Source: Bacillus sp. N1-1 (GTDB lineage: Bacteria > Bacillota > Bacilli > Bacillales > Guptibacillaceae). From it: a DNA stretch of 64,000 nt. A program made the translations under genes and the position numbers. Shown here piece after piece: positions 8,302 to 18,908 of the stretch. Every line of letters starts with the position of its first letter. The stretch's first letter is position 1. The stretch spans positions 4,092,001-4,156,000 of the forward strand of contig NZ_CP046564.1 in assembly GCF_009818105.1 (NCBI RefSeq), read 5' to 3'. The notes beneath the pieces were generated by a model that saw nothing but the letters and a program-made list of their open reading frames with translations, was not told the origin of the DNA and ran no database searches.

Positions 8302-9031
8302 GTGCTTCACCCCTTACTGACTTTTTGCCTTTTTTCTTTGTGATGCCTGCTTCTTTGTCTTCAATGACTGCGATTGTTCCTAGAACTGGTAAGCCAAGAA
8401 CTTTTTCGATATCTTCTTCGGTTTTAATCGTGTTATCCAGGTATTCGAGTAAGAATGCGAGTCCAACACCAACCATTAAACCTACGACAAGCGCAATTGC
8501 CATGTTTAGGACCGGATTTGGATTCACTGGAGAAGGTGTGCCTTCAAAGTCAGCTTTTGAAAGAACGCTGACATTATCCGTGTTATAAAGTTTTTTAACT
8601 TGTTTTTCAAATACGCTTGTCGTTGTATTTGCAATATCTACTGCTTGCTGTGGATCAGGGTCTTTAACAGATAGAAGAACAACTTGTGAATTTTGAGCGT
8701 TACTCACAGTAATCTTGCTTTCTATTGCTCCTGTCGACATGTCAAGATCAAGCTCTTTCTTCACTTCATCTAGAATCTTTGGACTCTTAATAAGTACACT
8801 ATATGTATTAATCAGTGCTACGTCTGTATTGATCTGATTTTGATCAATGCTATTCTCAGAACTTTTATTTTGATTCACTAGAATTTGGGTTGAAGTTTCA
8901 TAAATTGGGGTAAGAAAGAAATAAGAGACAACACCGCTCGTTGCTGTAGCGAGTAAAGTAATAAGTAGAATAAGAGCCAGACGCTTTTTGAGTACTTCAA
9001 ATATTTCCTTTAAACTAATTGTTTCTTCCAT
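8291..9031 (-). CDS. Wzz/CpsC-family chain-length modulator and kinase activator (first copy)
   Basis: This is a membrane adaptor of the Wzz/CpsC/YveK family, 246 aa. There is a transmembrane segment at about residues 18-40, an extracytoplasmic region with TSTQILVNQNKS and NTYSVLIKSP, then the proline-rich PVNPNPVLNM just before the second transmembrane segment at about 175-197. The cytoplasmic tail follows. It activates the adjacent tyrosine kinase and sets polymer length. The ATG has GGAGGCACCTT upstream, and an extended -10 promoter lies in the spacer. Similar in plan to the second copy at 30008 but clearly diverged. Confidence 0.9.
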   Translation of the reverse strand: MEETISLKEIFEVLKKRLALILLITLLATATSGVVSYFFLTPIYETSTQILVNQNKSSENSIDQNQINTDVALINTYSVLIKSPKILDEVKKELDLDMSTGAIESKITVSNAQNSQVVLLSVKDPDPQQAVDIANTTTSVFEKQVKKLYNTDNVSVLSKADFEGTPSPVNPNPVLNMAIALVVGLMVGVGLAFLLEYLDNTIKTEEDIEKVLGLPVLGTIAVIEDKEAGITKKKGKKSVRGEALES

Positions 9032-9087
9032 AAGGTGCCTCCAACGCGATCGTCATATATTTTAGTACAGAAAGAATTACAGTTTTT

Positions 9088-9193
9088 ACTATAACACAGA
9101 AAATCGGTTAAAATTAGGGTTTTTTTTACGTTAAAACCATTAAACTCTCAAATAGTAAGATAGATACATAGAACGGTGTCGAACACTGTCGAA
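9088..9193 (-). promoter_or_regulatory. Promoter region of the first CpsC/CpsD operon, with a direct-repeat operator candidate
   Basis: On the minus strand there is an extended -10, TGTTATAGT (hexamer at 9088-9093), with no good -35. About 85 bp upstream are two direct copies of TTCGACA (9187-9193 and 9177-9183), exactly 10 bp apart start to start, which puts them on one face of the helix. This looks like a binding site for an activator; the protein is unknown. Confidence 0.45.
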
Positions 9194-9237
9194 GAAAACG
9201 CTTCCTTTACAAAAACTTCACGAAATTTCTTCATAGG

Positions 9238-9270
9238 AAAATCCGCTTATTTTTAGAATAAGCGGATTTT
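9238..9270 (-). terminator. Terminator after ywqE
   Basis: AAAATCCGCTTAT (9238-9250) and ATAAGCGGATTTT (9258-9270) form a 13-bp stem with a 7-nt loop, 15 bp downstream of the phosphatase stop on the minus strand. The U run is short but is part of the stem, so it could work in either direction. Confidence 0.8.
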
Positions 9271-9285
9271 CGTGTTTGTTCTTGC

Positions 9286-10050
9286 TTAAAACAAGCCAAG
9301 CACTTTTTTCTTTTTGATGCGTTCAGGAATATCTTTGTCGATCATTCTTCCTTGGACCATCTCTTCTGGATTCTCCTGCACTTGATAGCGAATCGACATG
9401 CCAAGTTCTTTTTCAACGGTCTCATAGGCCTCTCTTAGATCAAAAGGGCGCGTTGTCGTGTTATGCGAATCGGAGGCGATGAAGTGGGCAAGGTTATGAG
9501 AAATCAGATCAAGAGAGAATTTTTTAATCTTCTTTCCCATTCTTCCCGTTACGCTGGATGCCGTTACCTGACTTAGTGAACCTTCTTTAATTAATCGATA
9601 GAGCTTTGATGGATCTTCCATGATTTCTCTGTTGCGCTCAGGGTGCACGATAATGGGAACGATCCCTTTTAGCTGAAGATCAAACAGCAGCTTGTTCGCA
9701 TAGCGCGGAAGGTGACTCGATGGAAACTCAATTAGCATGTAGACGCCTTTATTATTTACAGTAAGAAGATCGACATCCAAATCCTCTTCCATCTCTCCGT
9801 ATATTCTCACTTCCTGCCCAGGAAGGATTTCGATATCGATGCCTTCTCTCGTTAGTTCCTTGTTTAATAGATTTACTTCTGTCAGGATGTCCTGAAAGTT
9901 GTTATCAAAGCTTCCATTCTTATGATGAGGACTCGCCACGATACGCGTAATCCCTTGCGATTGCGCTTGACGCGCCATCTCAAGACTATCATTCATATCT
10001 TTGGCGCCATCATCAATCCCCGGTAGAATGTGACAGTGGATATCAATCAT
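9286..10050 (-). CDS. ywqE: Tyrosine-protein phosphatase CpsB/YwqE (PHP family)
   Basis: This metal-dependent protein-tyrosine phosphatase of the PHP superfamily has 254 aa. It has the N-terminal metal motif DIHCHILPGIDDGAKD (residues 3-18), VASPHHKNGSF, IIVHPERN near residue 123 and FIASDSHNT near 190, all with metal-ligand histidines. It dephosphorylates BY-kinases such as the CpsD proteins encoded here. It is transcribed alone on the minus strand with GGGGAGG before the ATG. A perfect GTTCTT-N4-AAGAAC palindrome lies 53 bp upstream. There is only one phosphatase in the window for two kinase copies. Confidence 0.93.
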   Translation of the reverse strand: MIDIHCHILPGIDDGAKDMNDSLEMARQAQSQGITRIVASPHHKNGSFDNNFQDILTEVNLLNKELTREGIDIEILPGQEVRIYGEMEEDLDVDLLTVNNKGVYMLIEFPSSHLPRYANKLLFDLQLKGIVPIIVHPERNREIMEDPSKLYRLIKEGSLSQVTASSVTGRMGKKIKKFSLDLISHNLAHFIASDSHNTTTRPFDLREAYETVEKELGMSIRYQVQENPEEMVQGRMIDKDIPERIKKKKVLGLF

Positions 10051-10102
10051 TCTTTCCTCCCCTTTCTGTGCTACCCGCTCTATTCATTGTTTCCGCTTAT
10101 AT

Positions 10103-10118
10103 GTTCTTTTTGAAGAAC
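10103..10118. promoter_or_regulatory. SinR-like operator between ywqE and the LCP gene
   Basis: GTTCTTTTTGAAGAAC is an inverted repeat of GTTCTT with a 4-nt centre. It matches the GTTCTYT motif known for B. subtilis SinR. It lies in the divergent region, closest to the ywqE promoter. Confidence 0.55.
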
Positions 10119-10185
10119 GTCTTTTTATGATGTTACCATAATTTGAAACTTCTTGCATCTTGATTTGATGATTCTCTGGAAGGTA

Positions 10186-10215
10186 TTTACTTTACAAAAT
10201 AGTTCGACTTATAAT
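10186..10215 (+). promoter_or_regulatory. Probable sigma-A promoter of the LCP gene
   Basis: TTTACT (10186-10191) and TATAAT (10210-10215) are separated by 18 bp, about 60 bp upstream of the LCP start. The -10 is perfect and the -35 is weak. Confidence 0.5.
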
Positions 10216-10275
10216 GGAAGGTAGACTTTTAACCTTTCAATAAGACAACTACTCTATGGAAAGATGGAATGTAAA

Positions 10276-11184
10276 ATGAAGAAATTCCTTATGATCGTTG
10301 GCGTCATCCTCGGCGTTCTTGTCGTAGCCGGTGGTGGCTACGCCTATTACTTATATGACTCTGTGAAAGACACGGCAAGCGAAATTCATGAGCCAATTAG
10401 TCGGGAAACCTCTACGCTCCGAACGGAGAAAGTAGAAACGAAAGAGAAAGACCCAATTTCGATTCTCTTAATGGGCGTTGATGAACGAGAAAATGACCAG
10501 GGCCGTTCGGATACGATGATCATGATTACCGTAAACCCAAATGACAATTCAATGATGATGTTTAATATTCCACGCGACACAAGAACGGAAATTGTCGGTC
10601 GTGGTACGGTGGAAAAAATGAACCATGCTTATGCATACGGCGGGGTTGAAATGGCAATGGATACAGTCGAGAACTTCCTCGATGTGCCAATTGACTATTA
10701 TTTTAAAGTGAATATGGAAGCTTTTGAAGATGTTGTTTCTGCATTAAATGGGGTAACCGTTGATAATCCATTTGCCTTCGATTATGGTGGCTATACCTTC
10801 CCAGAAGGTGAAGTAAGCCTAAATGCGGATGAAGCACTCGCATTCTCGCGCATGCGCTACGAAGATCCGAAAGGTGACCTTGGCCGAAACGATCGCCAGC
10901 GTGAAATCATTAAAGCGATTATCGACAAAGGCGCAAACGTCGGTAGCATCAACAAAATCGACGATCTGCTTGAAGCTGTCGGCAGCAACGTAAAGACGAA
11001 CATGACGTTTAATGAAATGAATGATATTTTCAAGAACTACAAAGGCGCTCGCAATAACATGGAAACGTTCGAGATTGATGGAAGCGGTGAAATGATTGAC
11101 GGTCTCTGGTATTACATCGTCTCTGATCAAGAGAAGCAGTCGATTACACAGAAGTTGAAAGAACATCTTGAGCTAGCATACTAG
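10276..11184 (+). CDS. LytR-CpsA-Psr (LCP) family phosphotransferase
   Basis: This membrane-anchored LCP enzyme transfers lipid-linked anionic polymers or polysaccharides to peptidoglycan outside the membrane. From MKKFLMIVGV the N-terminal transmembrane helix covers residues 5-25. The LCP domain follows: ISILLMGVDERE, RSDTMIMITVN, FNIPRDTRTEI, KMNHAYAYGGV, and RMRYEDPKGDLGRNDRQREII, with the arginines and aspartates that bind the pyrophosphate. The start at 10276 has GGA 7 nt upstream; an ATG at 10264 has poorer spacing. It stands alone between a promoter and a strong terminator. Given the neighbours it may anchor the polysaccharides made here, but wall teichoic acid is equally possible. Confidence 0.9.
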   Translation: MKKFLMIVGVILGVLVVAGGGYAYYLYDSVKDTASEIHEPISRETSTLRTEKVETKEKDPISILLMGVDERENDQGRSDTMIMITVNPNDNSMMMFNIPRDTRTEIVGRGTVEKMNHAYAYGGVEMAMDTVENFLDVPIDYYFKVNMEAFEDVVSALNGVTVDNPFAFDYGGYTFPEGEVSLNADEALAFSRMRYEDPKGDLGRNDRQREIIKAIIDKGANVGSINKIDDLLEAVGSNVKTNMTFNEMNDIFKNYKGARNNMETFEIDGSGEMIDGLWYYIVSDQEKQSITQKLKEHLELAY

Positions 11185-11185
11185 A

Positions 11186-11230
11186 AAAAGAAGGCCTCTT
11201 CCAATTCGTTTGGAAAAGGCCTTCTTTTTG
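11186..11230 (+). terminator. Strong terminator after the LCP gene (bidirectional)
   Basis: AAAAAGAAGGCC and GGCCTTCTTTTT flank an inner CTTCCAA/TTGGAAA stem, giving a long hairpin with U runs both ways. It also serves the convergent small gene at 11231-11395. Confidence 0.9.
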
Positions 11231-11395
11231 CTATTCGATTTCTAGTTTCGATAACGACATGTTCTTAGAGAGGATATCGCGAATCTGGTCTATGTACGGC
11301 TTTGCTTCGCCTGCCTGCTTCGCTTCTCCCTCAACCTGCTGCACAAATTGCTGTAATTCATCCCACATTGGGTTTTGAACCTCTTTCCCTTTCAT
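11231..11395 (-). CDS. Small hydrophilic protein of unknown function, 54 aa
   Basis: An intact frame starts MKGKEVQNPMWDEL and ends SKLEIE. The ribosome site is excellent (CGGAGGATTTGAA before the ATG) and an extended -10 promoter (TGGTATAAT) lies 36 bp upstream. The protein is charged and largely helical, with QQFVQQVEGEAKQA in the centre, and has no cysteine or membrane segment. I do not recognise the family. It ends at the shared terminator. Confidence 0.75.
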   Translation of the reverse strand: MKGKEVQNPMWDELQQFVQQVEGEAKQAGEAKPYIDQIRDILSKNMSLSKLEIE

Positions 11396-11430
11396 TTCAA
11401 ATCCTCCGTTTTCTAGTAAACTATTTTGCG

Positions 11431-11439
11431 ATTATACCA
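11431..11439 (-). promoter_or_regulatory. Extended -10 promoter for the 54-aa gene
   Basis: TGGTATAAT on the minus strand fits the TGnTATAAT extended -10 class. No convincing -35 hexamer is seen. Confidence 0.5.
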
Positions 11440-11640
11440 TTTATTTCAAGAACCGCCTATAGAAAGATTGTTAATTATCTGTAAACTGACTGTAAATGCA
11501 GCGCGTTTACTAGGATGGTCAACCTTGTAATGTGCTCATTTCGGTATACTTGTACCCGTTCGTGGGTATACTAAAACTATCATCAGTAATGCAAGATGAT
11601 TTAAAATAAGTGGATATATTTTTCGAAAAACGACATCGTT

Positions 11641-11662
11641 TGATAGCGCTTTCATTTATAAT
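11641..11662 (+). promoter_or_regulatory. cre-like site overlapping a promoter
   Basis: TGATAGCGCTTTCA (11641-11654) fits the CcpA box pattern TGWNANCGNTNWCA at every fixed position. TATAAT follows at 11657-11662, so a bound CcpA would cover the -10/-35 spacer and repress. The -35 is not obvious. The rest of the 11396-11718 spacer holds only a short TACCC/GGGTA inverted repeat at 11553-11568. Confidence 0.55.
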
Positions 11663-11718
11663 AGAAGGAAGTCAACCTGCTTTAACCGGATGAACTTTCT
11701 TTTGAAGGGGATGAGGTT

Positions 11719-11838
11719 ATGCATTACCAAGAAGAAGGCAATTTCGCTGTAGGAATGGTATGGGGCGTCTCATTAAGTATTCCTCTCTGGATCGCGTTGT
11801 TTGGGTGGGCTAAGATTGTCATGACCGTAATAAGTTAG
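11719..11838 (+). CDS. Small membrane protein, 39 aa
   Basis: The frame is MHYQEEGNFAVGM through KIVMTVIS, starting at an ATG preceded by AAGGGGATGAGGTT. After a short polar N-terminus, one hydrophobic helix (about residues 9-37, with WGVSLSIPLWIALFGWA) spans the peptide. It lies downstream of a promoter with a cre-like site and upstream of a hairpin terminator, so it appears to be a real single-gene unit. Family and function are unknown to me; the cre-like site suggests carbon-source control. Confidence 0.7.
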   Translation: MHYQEEGNFAVGMVWGVSLSIPLWIALFGWAKIVMTVIS

Positions 11839-11856
11839 TCTTTTCGTCTATATAAT

Positions 11857-11891
11857 AAAATGAGCTGCGCCATTTTGGCACAGCTCATTTT
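11857..11891. terminator. Bidirectional terminator between the 39-aa gene and gmd
   Basis: AAAATGAGCTG (11857-11867) and CAGCTCATTTT (11881-11891) pair around an inner GCC/GGC, with U runs on both sides. On the minus strand it closes the long fucose/rhamnose polysaccharide operon; on the plus strand it ends the 39-aa gene. Confidence 0.88.
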
Positions 11892-11898
11892 TGCTTGT

Positions 11899-13872
<1,974 letters not shown>

Positions 13873-13880
<8 letters not shown>

Positions 13881-15039
13881 GTAGTTTGTACGCCCCCTTC
13901 GCTCGTAACATCATCGTTTCGTCCCAGGCTTTCTTCGCAAGACTTTGCGGAAGTTCGACATCAGCCATCGTGAGAACTTGTCCTGCTTTGATCGGTCTTA
14001 CCAACGTGGCGTTTGAAAGAAGACCAATTGGCACGTGATCCGCATGTTGATCGATTGTAATGGCTTCCCCTCTTACTTCAAAGCTACCAATTCCTTTTGC
14101 AATCGTTTGACCTGGTTGAAGGTCGCGTTTAGCGATGGCTCCTACGCTTGCCGTTGGACGTTCACTGTTATTTAGCAATACTTCTCTTCCATCGAGGACA
14201 CGTCGAATTGTTTTCATAATCTCTAGGTGACAGAGATGGAAAGGTTGGACAAGGGTATAGTAAGGTCCTTCTCCCATCTTGAAATAGCGCAATGCGCCTT
14301 TTTGATTCTCGTGATGTGTAGCAGTTAAAAAGACGCCTGGAGGTGCTTTCGGTGCAAGAAGATAATCACTAATGGTCTTCCCAATCCGCTCGCTTTCTAG
14401 TGCGAGTCGATCTCCACCTTCTTTTACATCGTCTGACTCATATCCAAGTAAGCCCTGCTGGACAATTCCTGCACCTAGACCGTTTGCAACTAACGCTTGT
14501 TCATATTGCACTTTTGTCCCATCCGTAAAGGAGGTGACCATTTCAAGACTAATGCCATTTCGTTTAGACCAGTACTTCATTTCTTCTTCTTTGGGATCTT
14601 TATTTAAGAACCCTTTGATGTTGCCATATACAAGAGGCGTAAATCCCATTGCAATCGCATTTTCATGAAGAGCCGCCAGACAGCCTGGCTGATCTCCTTC
14701 TGCTTCGGTAATATAGCCTCGCCTAGCAAAGTATGATCCTGTCGTTACTTGAAGTTCGGTATTCATCGTGACAACAGGAATTTTATTTTCAATCGCTTCT
14801 GCAATCACTTCTGTTCCGTAAATCACATCACCGCTGCACTCCACAATCACATCACTATTTTGGATGAGTTGTTGGACATTATTTGTGATAACCTGATGGT
14901 CTGGAAGATCGCATGTTGCGACATCTCTTCTAGTTAAAATAGTGGTAATGTGCATATCAGAGCGATCTTGAATCGCACGCACGAGGCCGCTCCCGATAAA
15001 TCCCGTGCCAATGACACCAATTCTTGCAGATGGTTTCAC
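13873..15039 (-). CDS. NAD(P)-dependent oxidoreductase with C-terminal SAF domain
   Basis: This 388-aa protein has an N-terminal Rossmann domain (ARIGVIGTGFIGSGLVRAI, residues 5-23), then DVIVECSGDVIYG and IPVVTMNTELQV, a pattern like homoserine or dihydrodipicolinate-type dehydrogenases. A central region has NGLGAGIVQQG and a C-terminal SAF domain runs from about residue 300 (GAIAKRDLQPGQTI). SAF domains occur in sialic-acid-type synthases and altronate dehydratases. The GTG start has GGGGGAGG upstream. Its position between an acyltransferase and fucose synthase suggests a role in making an unusual sugar or non-sugar substituent for the polymer. I know of no characterised member to give the substrate. 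Confidence 0.7.
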
Positions 15040-15067
15040 TACTTCTTCCTCCCCCGATAGAATATTG

Positions 15068-16156
15068 TCATGATTTTGATTCGATAAAGTTTACAAGCCA
15101 ACGTTCGTTCTTTTTAGAGAACCGCATTTGATACTTCTTCCACGTAAGCGCCTTTTTCTCAATGAAATGCCAGGATAAAAATGCGCAAAATAAGATTAGT
15201 GGATACGCAATAAAGAAATTTAGGAAAACGTCCATCTTGCCCCCAAATTGTTCTGTAAGTATTTGCTGAATCGGGAATCCATAAATGTAAATGCCATAAG
15301 AAAAGTCGCCATGCTTGCCGAAACCAGATAAATCTATTTTTCTCGAATACGCAAGGTAGAAAGTAAGATAACTACCAAATATGGCAAAAGCAACAATAAA
15401 TCCTCCATAGTATAGCGTTAGTCCTAATGCAAGCAGAGATAAAACGGCTATCCAGTGCTTATATGGAATCACTCTTCGGTATAGATAGAAAACCATGCCC
15501 CCTGAGAAAGCGGAGAATAGCTCAATGGTTTGTGTAGCAATAGGAAATGAGAAGAGCGTTAACGTCAACATAAAGATGAAAATACCAAGAACAATAAATT
15601 TCTTATCTAATAATCTAGTGATACCAAATAATAGAACGACAAAATAAAATAGAAATTCATAGGCCAATGTCCAGAGCGATCCGTTAACAATTCCTTCGTA
15701 CGCATTCGTAGCAAAAACGCCAGGGAGCTCAAAAGGCATCGGCCATAAAAACATTGCGCGTAAATATTCGTAAGTCCCCATGTGACGAAAGTACTCTGGT
15801 AAGGTTAACGTCGTTAGAAGCGGACCCATTATAAAAACCGTTAAAACGACAATGACGATAAGTGCTGGAAAGATGCGCAGCACCCTCGCTTTTAGGAAAT
15901 AAACTGGCGAACGCGATCGGTCATAGCTCATTGTAATGAGAAAGCCGCTAGTGATAAAGAAAATTAAGACTGCCCCATAACCAAGAGTAGATTGCCCGTT
16001 ACTGAGTAAGATAAACGGTTCACTTTTTTCATTCCCGAGTGACGTAGCGTATGCGTGAGTGACGACAACAAGAGAAGCAGCAATAAATCGTATTAAGTCG
16101 AAATGGTTCTTCCGTCCTTCCATCCGGTCAATCAGATACTCTTTCCCGGATCTCAC
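15068..16156 (-). CDS. Acyltransferase 3 family membrane O-acyltransferase
   Basis: This integral membrane protein of the acyltransferase-3 (OafA/OatA-like) family has 362 aa and about ten transmembrane helices. Key features are FDLIRFIAASLVVVTHAY (residues 19-36, with the conserved Arg and the catalytic His), FFITSGFLIT near 85, then KARVLRIFPALIVIV near 107. There is no C-terminal SGNH domain. It most likely adds acetyl or another acyl group to a sugar of the repeat unit. The GTG start has AAGGGGG about 7 nt upstream; an ATG at 16123 is the alternative. Confidence 0.85.
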   Translation of the reverse strand: MRSGKEYLIDRMEGRKNHFDLIRFIAASLVVVTHAYATSLGNEKSEPFILLSNGQSTLGYGAVLIFFITSGFLITMSYDRSRSPVYFLKARVLRIFPALIVIVVLTVFIMGPLLTTLTLPEYFRHMGTYEYLRAMFLWPMPFELPGVFATNAYEGIVNGSLWTLAYEFLFYFVVLLFGITRLLDKKFIVLGIFIFMLTLTLFSFPIATQTIELFSAFSGGMVFYLYRRVIPYKHWIAVLSLLALGLTLYYGGFIVAFAIFGSYLTFYLAYSRKIDLSGFGKHGDFSYGIYIYGFPIQQILTEQFGGKMDVFLNFFIAYPLILFCAFLSWHFIEKKALTWKKYQMRFSKKNERWLVNFIESKS

Positions 16157-16212
16157 GAAATCGCCCCCTTCGTCAACATATCAAGCTCGCTTTTAACATC
16201 TAAAACAAAAGA

Positions 16213-17394
16213 TTAACGAACAGTGTCTAGAACCCGATGAGATTGAAGAAGATCTTCGTATTGCGCCTGGATTTTCTCAGCTTGAAACGTTCGTTCAATG
16301 GCTGCACGAGCCGATGCTGCGATTTCGTGTAATTGAGTAGGATGAGTCAGCAAAGTGGAAATTTGATCAGCAAACTGCTGTGCCGTATTCGCTTCAAGAA
16401 TACTAGAACCATTAACTAACGTTGTGCCTTCTAAGCCGGCTTTTGTGGAGATAATCGGTAGTCCATAGCTTGCTGCCTCTAACGTTTTTATTTTAATACC
16501 ACCTTCCTGTCGCTCTGGTACAAGAAATATGTCTCCCCCAAGCATATAAGGCTTTATTTCAGGAACATCTGTATGGTATTCAATATTTTCGTGTTGCCCA
16601 AGCTCTTCTTCAAGAACGGAGGCAGCTTCGCCAACAAATTTCAACGTGATTGTTGGAAACTTCTCACTAACAAGAGGCAATACTTCTTTCGCAAGCCATA
16701 GGGCATTTTTTCGTTTTGGATACCATTTGTAACTTCCAACCAATAGAAGATTAGGTTGTTTCATTTCATTTTTTTCTTTTGGTAGTTGAATCGGTGGCGG
16801 AATCACATCAAACGTGATGTTGGAGTTAAGGTGGCGAAGACGTTCACGATCTTCATGCGTTAACGTGACACACGTATCTACTGCTTCTAAAACTTCTGCT
16901 TCCATTTTAGATAGCTTTTCCGATTCAAGATGCGTAAGTCGTTTCATCATTCCTTTTTCATTAGTAGAAATCGATCCAATCGCATGAGCTTCTGCATTAT
17001 GAGCGACGTAGATCATTTTTGCAGAACTACTAAGGTATGGCGCAATCCAGGCACTGCGCAGATGATTGAGAATGATTACATCTGGTTGAATTTGTTCAAT
17101 CGTCTCATTCACGCGATCGACAATGCCTTTATACTTAAACTGCCATGTCACCATAGAGTCTCTACTTGCGAAGGAACGTATTTGTGAAATTTTTTTATTT
17201 TTTCTTGCTTTAAAGAGAACATTCATCGATGCAAGATCATATTTCTCAGCATTCTCTTTTACCTTACTACCGGCTAGAACGAACAAATGAACATCATGCT
17301 CCTTATTTAACATGCTCAGTATTTGACGGGTTAGTTTATAGTAACCATCCTGCCCTTCCCATGGATGATCGCCATTTAGAAATAAGACTTTCAC
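16213..17394 (-). CDS. GT4-family glycosyltransferase
   Basis: This is a GT-B glycosyltransferase, 393 aa from the GTG at 17394 (VKVLFLNGDHPWEGQDGYYK, with AAAGGA upstream). The in-frame extension upstream would overlap the flippase and lacks homology features. The C-terminal domain has PNLLLVGSYKWYPKRKNA, then DIFLVPERQEGGIKIKTLEA, where the final Glu matches the second Glu of an EX7E-like site, and YGLPIISTKAGLEG. It is probably one of the enzymes that build the fucose/rhamnose repeat unit at the inner membrane face. Donor sugar unknown. Confidence 0.85.
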   Translation of the reverse strand: MKVLFLNGDHPWEGQDGYYKLTRQILSMLNKEHDVHLFVLAGSKVKENAEKYDLASMNVLFKARKNKKISQIRSFASRDSMVTWQFKYKGIVDRVNETIEQIQPDVIILNHLRSAWIAPYLSSSAKMIYVAHNAEAHAIGSISTNEKGMMKRLTHLESEKLSKMEAEVLEAVDTCVTLTHEDRERLRHLNSNITFDVIPPPIQLPKEKNEMKQPNLLLVGSYKWYPKRKNALWLAKEVLPLVSEKFPTITLKFVGEAASVLEEELGQHENIEYHTDVPEIKPYMLGGDIFLVPERQEGGIKIKTLEAASYGLPIISTKAGLEGTTLVNGSSILEANTAQQFADQISTLLTHPTQLHEIAASARAAIERTFQAEKIQAQYEDLLQSHRVLDTVR

Positions 17395-17426
17395 ATGATC
17401 GCTTCCTTTCACCTTTAGTAAAATGC

Positions 17427-18812
17427 TTATTTCACCTCGTAGCTTTCCTTCGCTTTTGGAAATGAGAGCTTCGTAATCCACTGGATGTGCGTCCAAATAT
17501 CTAGCTTCTTTTTGGTCACTAAGATCATCAGTACATTTTGTAACAGCAATCCGGATGACTTCACTACAGCAACGCCTTCAGGTCCATAGGTTTGAACAGC
17601 TACGATACTACCTCCAATCATTAGAATGCTGGAGATGACTGTGATGAGCATGATGGACTTCTGATTTCCCGTCATCATTAACGTTGATCCGCTTGCTCCC
17701 CCAATCACATTGAACAATTGGCCGATACAGAGGATCGATAGGAGCACAGCACCGCTTTTATAGAATTCACCGAAGATGATCCCCAGGATCAGCGTTCCTC
17801 CTGCCATGAAGATAATGATCACAGCAATCGCTGGTATGCTTGCGATCGTCGAAACATTTCGTAACGTTCCTTCTAGTTCCTTTAGCTTATTTTGAGCATT
17901 CATTTGTGCAATCAAAGGTGGTGTTATCATATCTGCAATAACAATGGGCATTCCCACAATCATAACTAACCGAAAAGCTGCACCATAGATGGCCACTTCC
18001 TCTTCTGTACCAAACGCTCCAACAATCCAAAGATCTGATTGATTTAATAGAAACGCCGTTACCGTAAAGACCATTAAAGGAACTGAAACTTTCAAAATGC
18101 CTTGATAGGAGAGCGTCTCAATGGAGGGTAACGCTAAGCCAGAATTGTTCCCTCGTAATTTCTTAAGCTGCTTTCTTAGTAGCCATCCGGCAATTGTTAC
18201 GCTAGTAAGAAGGGACACGACCATTAGTGATACAACTACGATTAAACGCGTTTCTCCTAGAAAATAAATAAGAAACAAATTTATCACTAAAATAAAACTG
18301 GATAAAAACCCTCCGAAAATCGATGCTAACTTAATGTTATGAAACCCTCTAAACCCTTCTGAAATTACCTGCTGGAAAATATCAATCAGGATCCAGAAAG
18401 AGACAAGCACAACAACGGGAACAACAAGATTGATTTGGAACACGTATGCTGAAATCGATTGAAAGAACAAGGTGCAAAAAAGAGCAATACTGCCTGCCCC
18501 TGCAATCACAATTTTCATCATTCGTTTAATAATTAATTTCACACGATTGGGATCATCCAAATTCTCCGCAATCATCTTCACAATCGTCTGTCTTAACCCA
18601 AGCATCCCTAGATAACTACCAAAGGTAACAATACTAAAAAGAAGAAAATAGATTCCCACTTCTTCTGGTGATAGAATTCTTGCCAGGAGAGAATTCACAA
18701 GTAGACTTAAGAATACGGTACCGAATTTCCCTGCCATGGCCCAGATTCCGTGGTTTAACAGCCGATTTGAAAGCGGGTTATCCTTCATTCTTAAAATCAG
18801 CTGTCTTACCAT
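17427..18812 (-). CDS. Oligosaccharide flippase (Wzx family)
   Basis: This polytopic membrane protein of the MOP/Wzx flippase superfamily moves undecaprenyl-linked repeat units across the membrane. About 12 hydrophobic segments are visible. The N-terminal block GIWAMAGKFGTVFLSLLVNS and ARILSPEEVGIYFLLFSIVT are characteristic. It is about 461 aa from the ATG at 18812 (MVRQLILRMKD, GAGAGG upstream) or 476 aa from a TTG at 18857 with a poorer ribosome site. It lies between two glycosyltransferases and near the polymerase, as in Wzx/Wzy loci. Confidence 0.88.
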   Translation of the reverse strand: MVRQLILRMKDNPLSNRLLNHGIWAMAGKFGTVFLSLLVNSLLARILSPEEVGIYFLLFSIVTFGSYLGMLGLRQTIVKMIAENLDDPNRVKLIIKRMMKIVIAGAGSIALFCTLFFQSISAYVFQINLVVPVVVLVSFWILIDIFQQVISEGFRGFHNIKLASIFGGFLSSFILVINLFLIYFLGETRLIVVVSLMVVSLLTSVTIAGWLLRKQLKKLRGNNSGLALPSIETLSYQGILKVSVPLMVFTVTAFLLNQSDLWIVGAFGTEEEVAIYGAAFRLVMIVGMPIVIADMITPPLIAQMNAQNKLKELEGTLRNVSTIASIPAIAVIIIFMAGGTLILGIIFGEFYKSGAVLLSILCIGQLFNVIGGASGSTLMMTGNQKSIMLITVISSILMIGGSIVAVQTYGPEGVAVVKSSGLLLQNVLMILVTKKKLDIWTHIQWITKLSFPKAKESYEVK

Positions 18813-18908
18813 GGCCTTTCCAATCCTCTCAAAGATCTTCTTCCTCCAATTATCCAATCCATTCGGTCATTTAAACTTTGCTTCAATGTAACCACCGCTT
18901 CCACTTGT

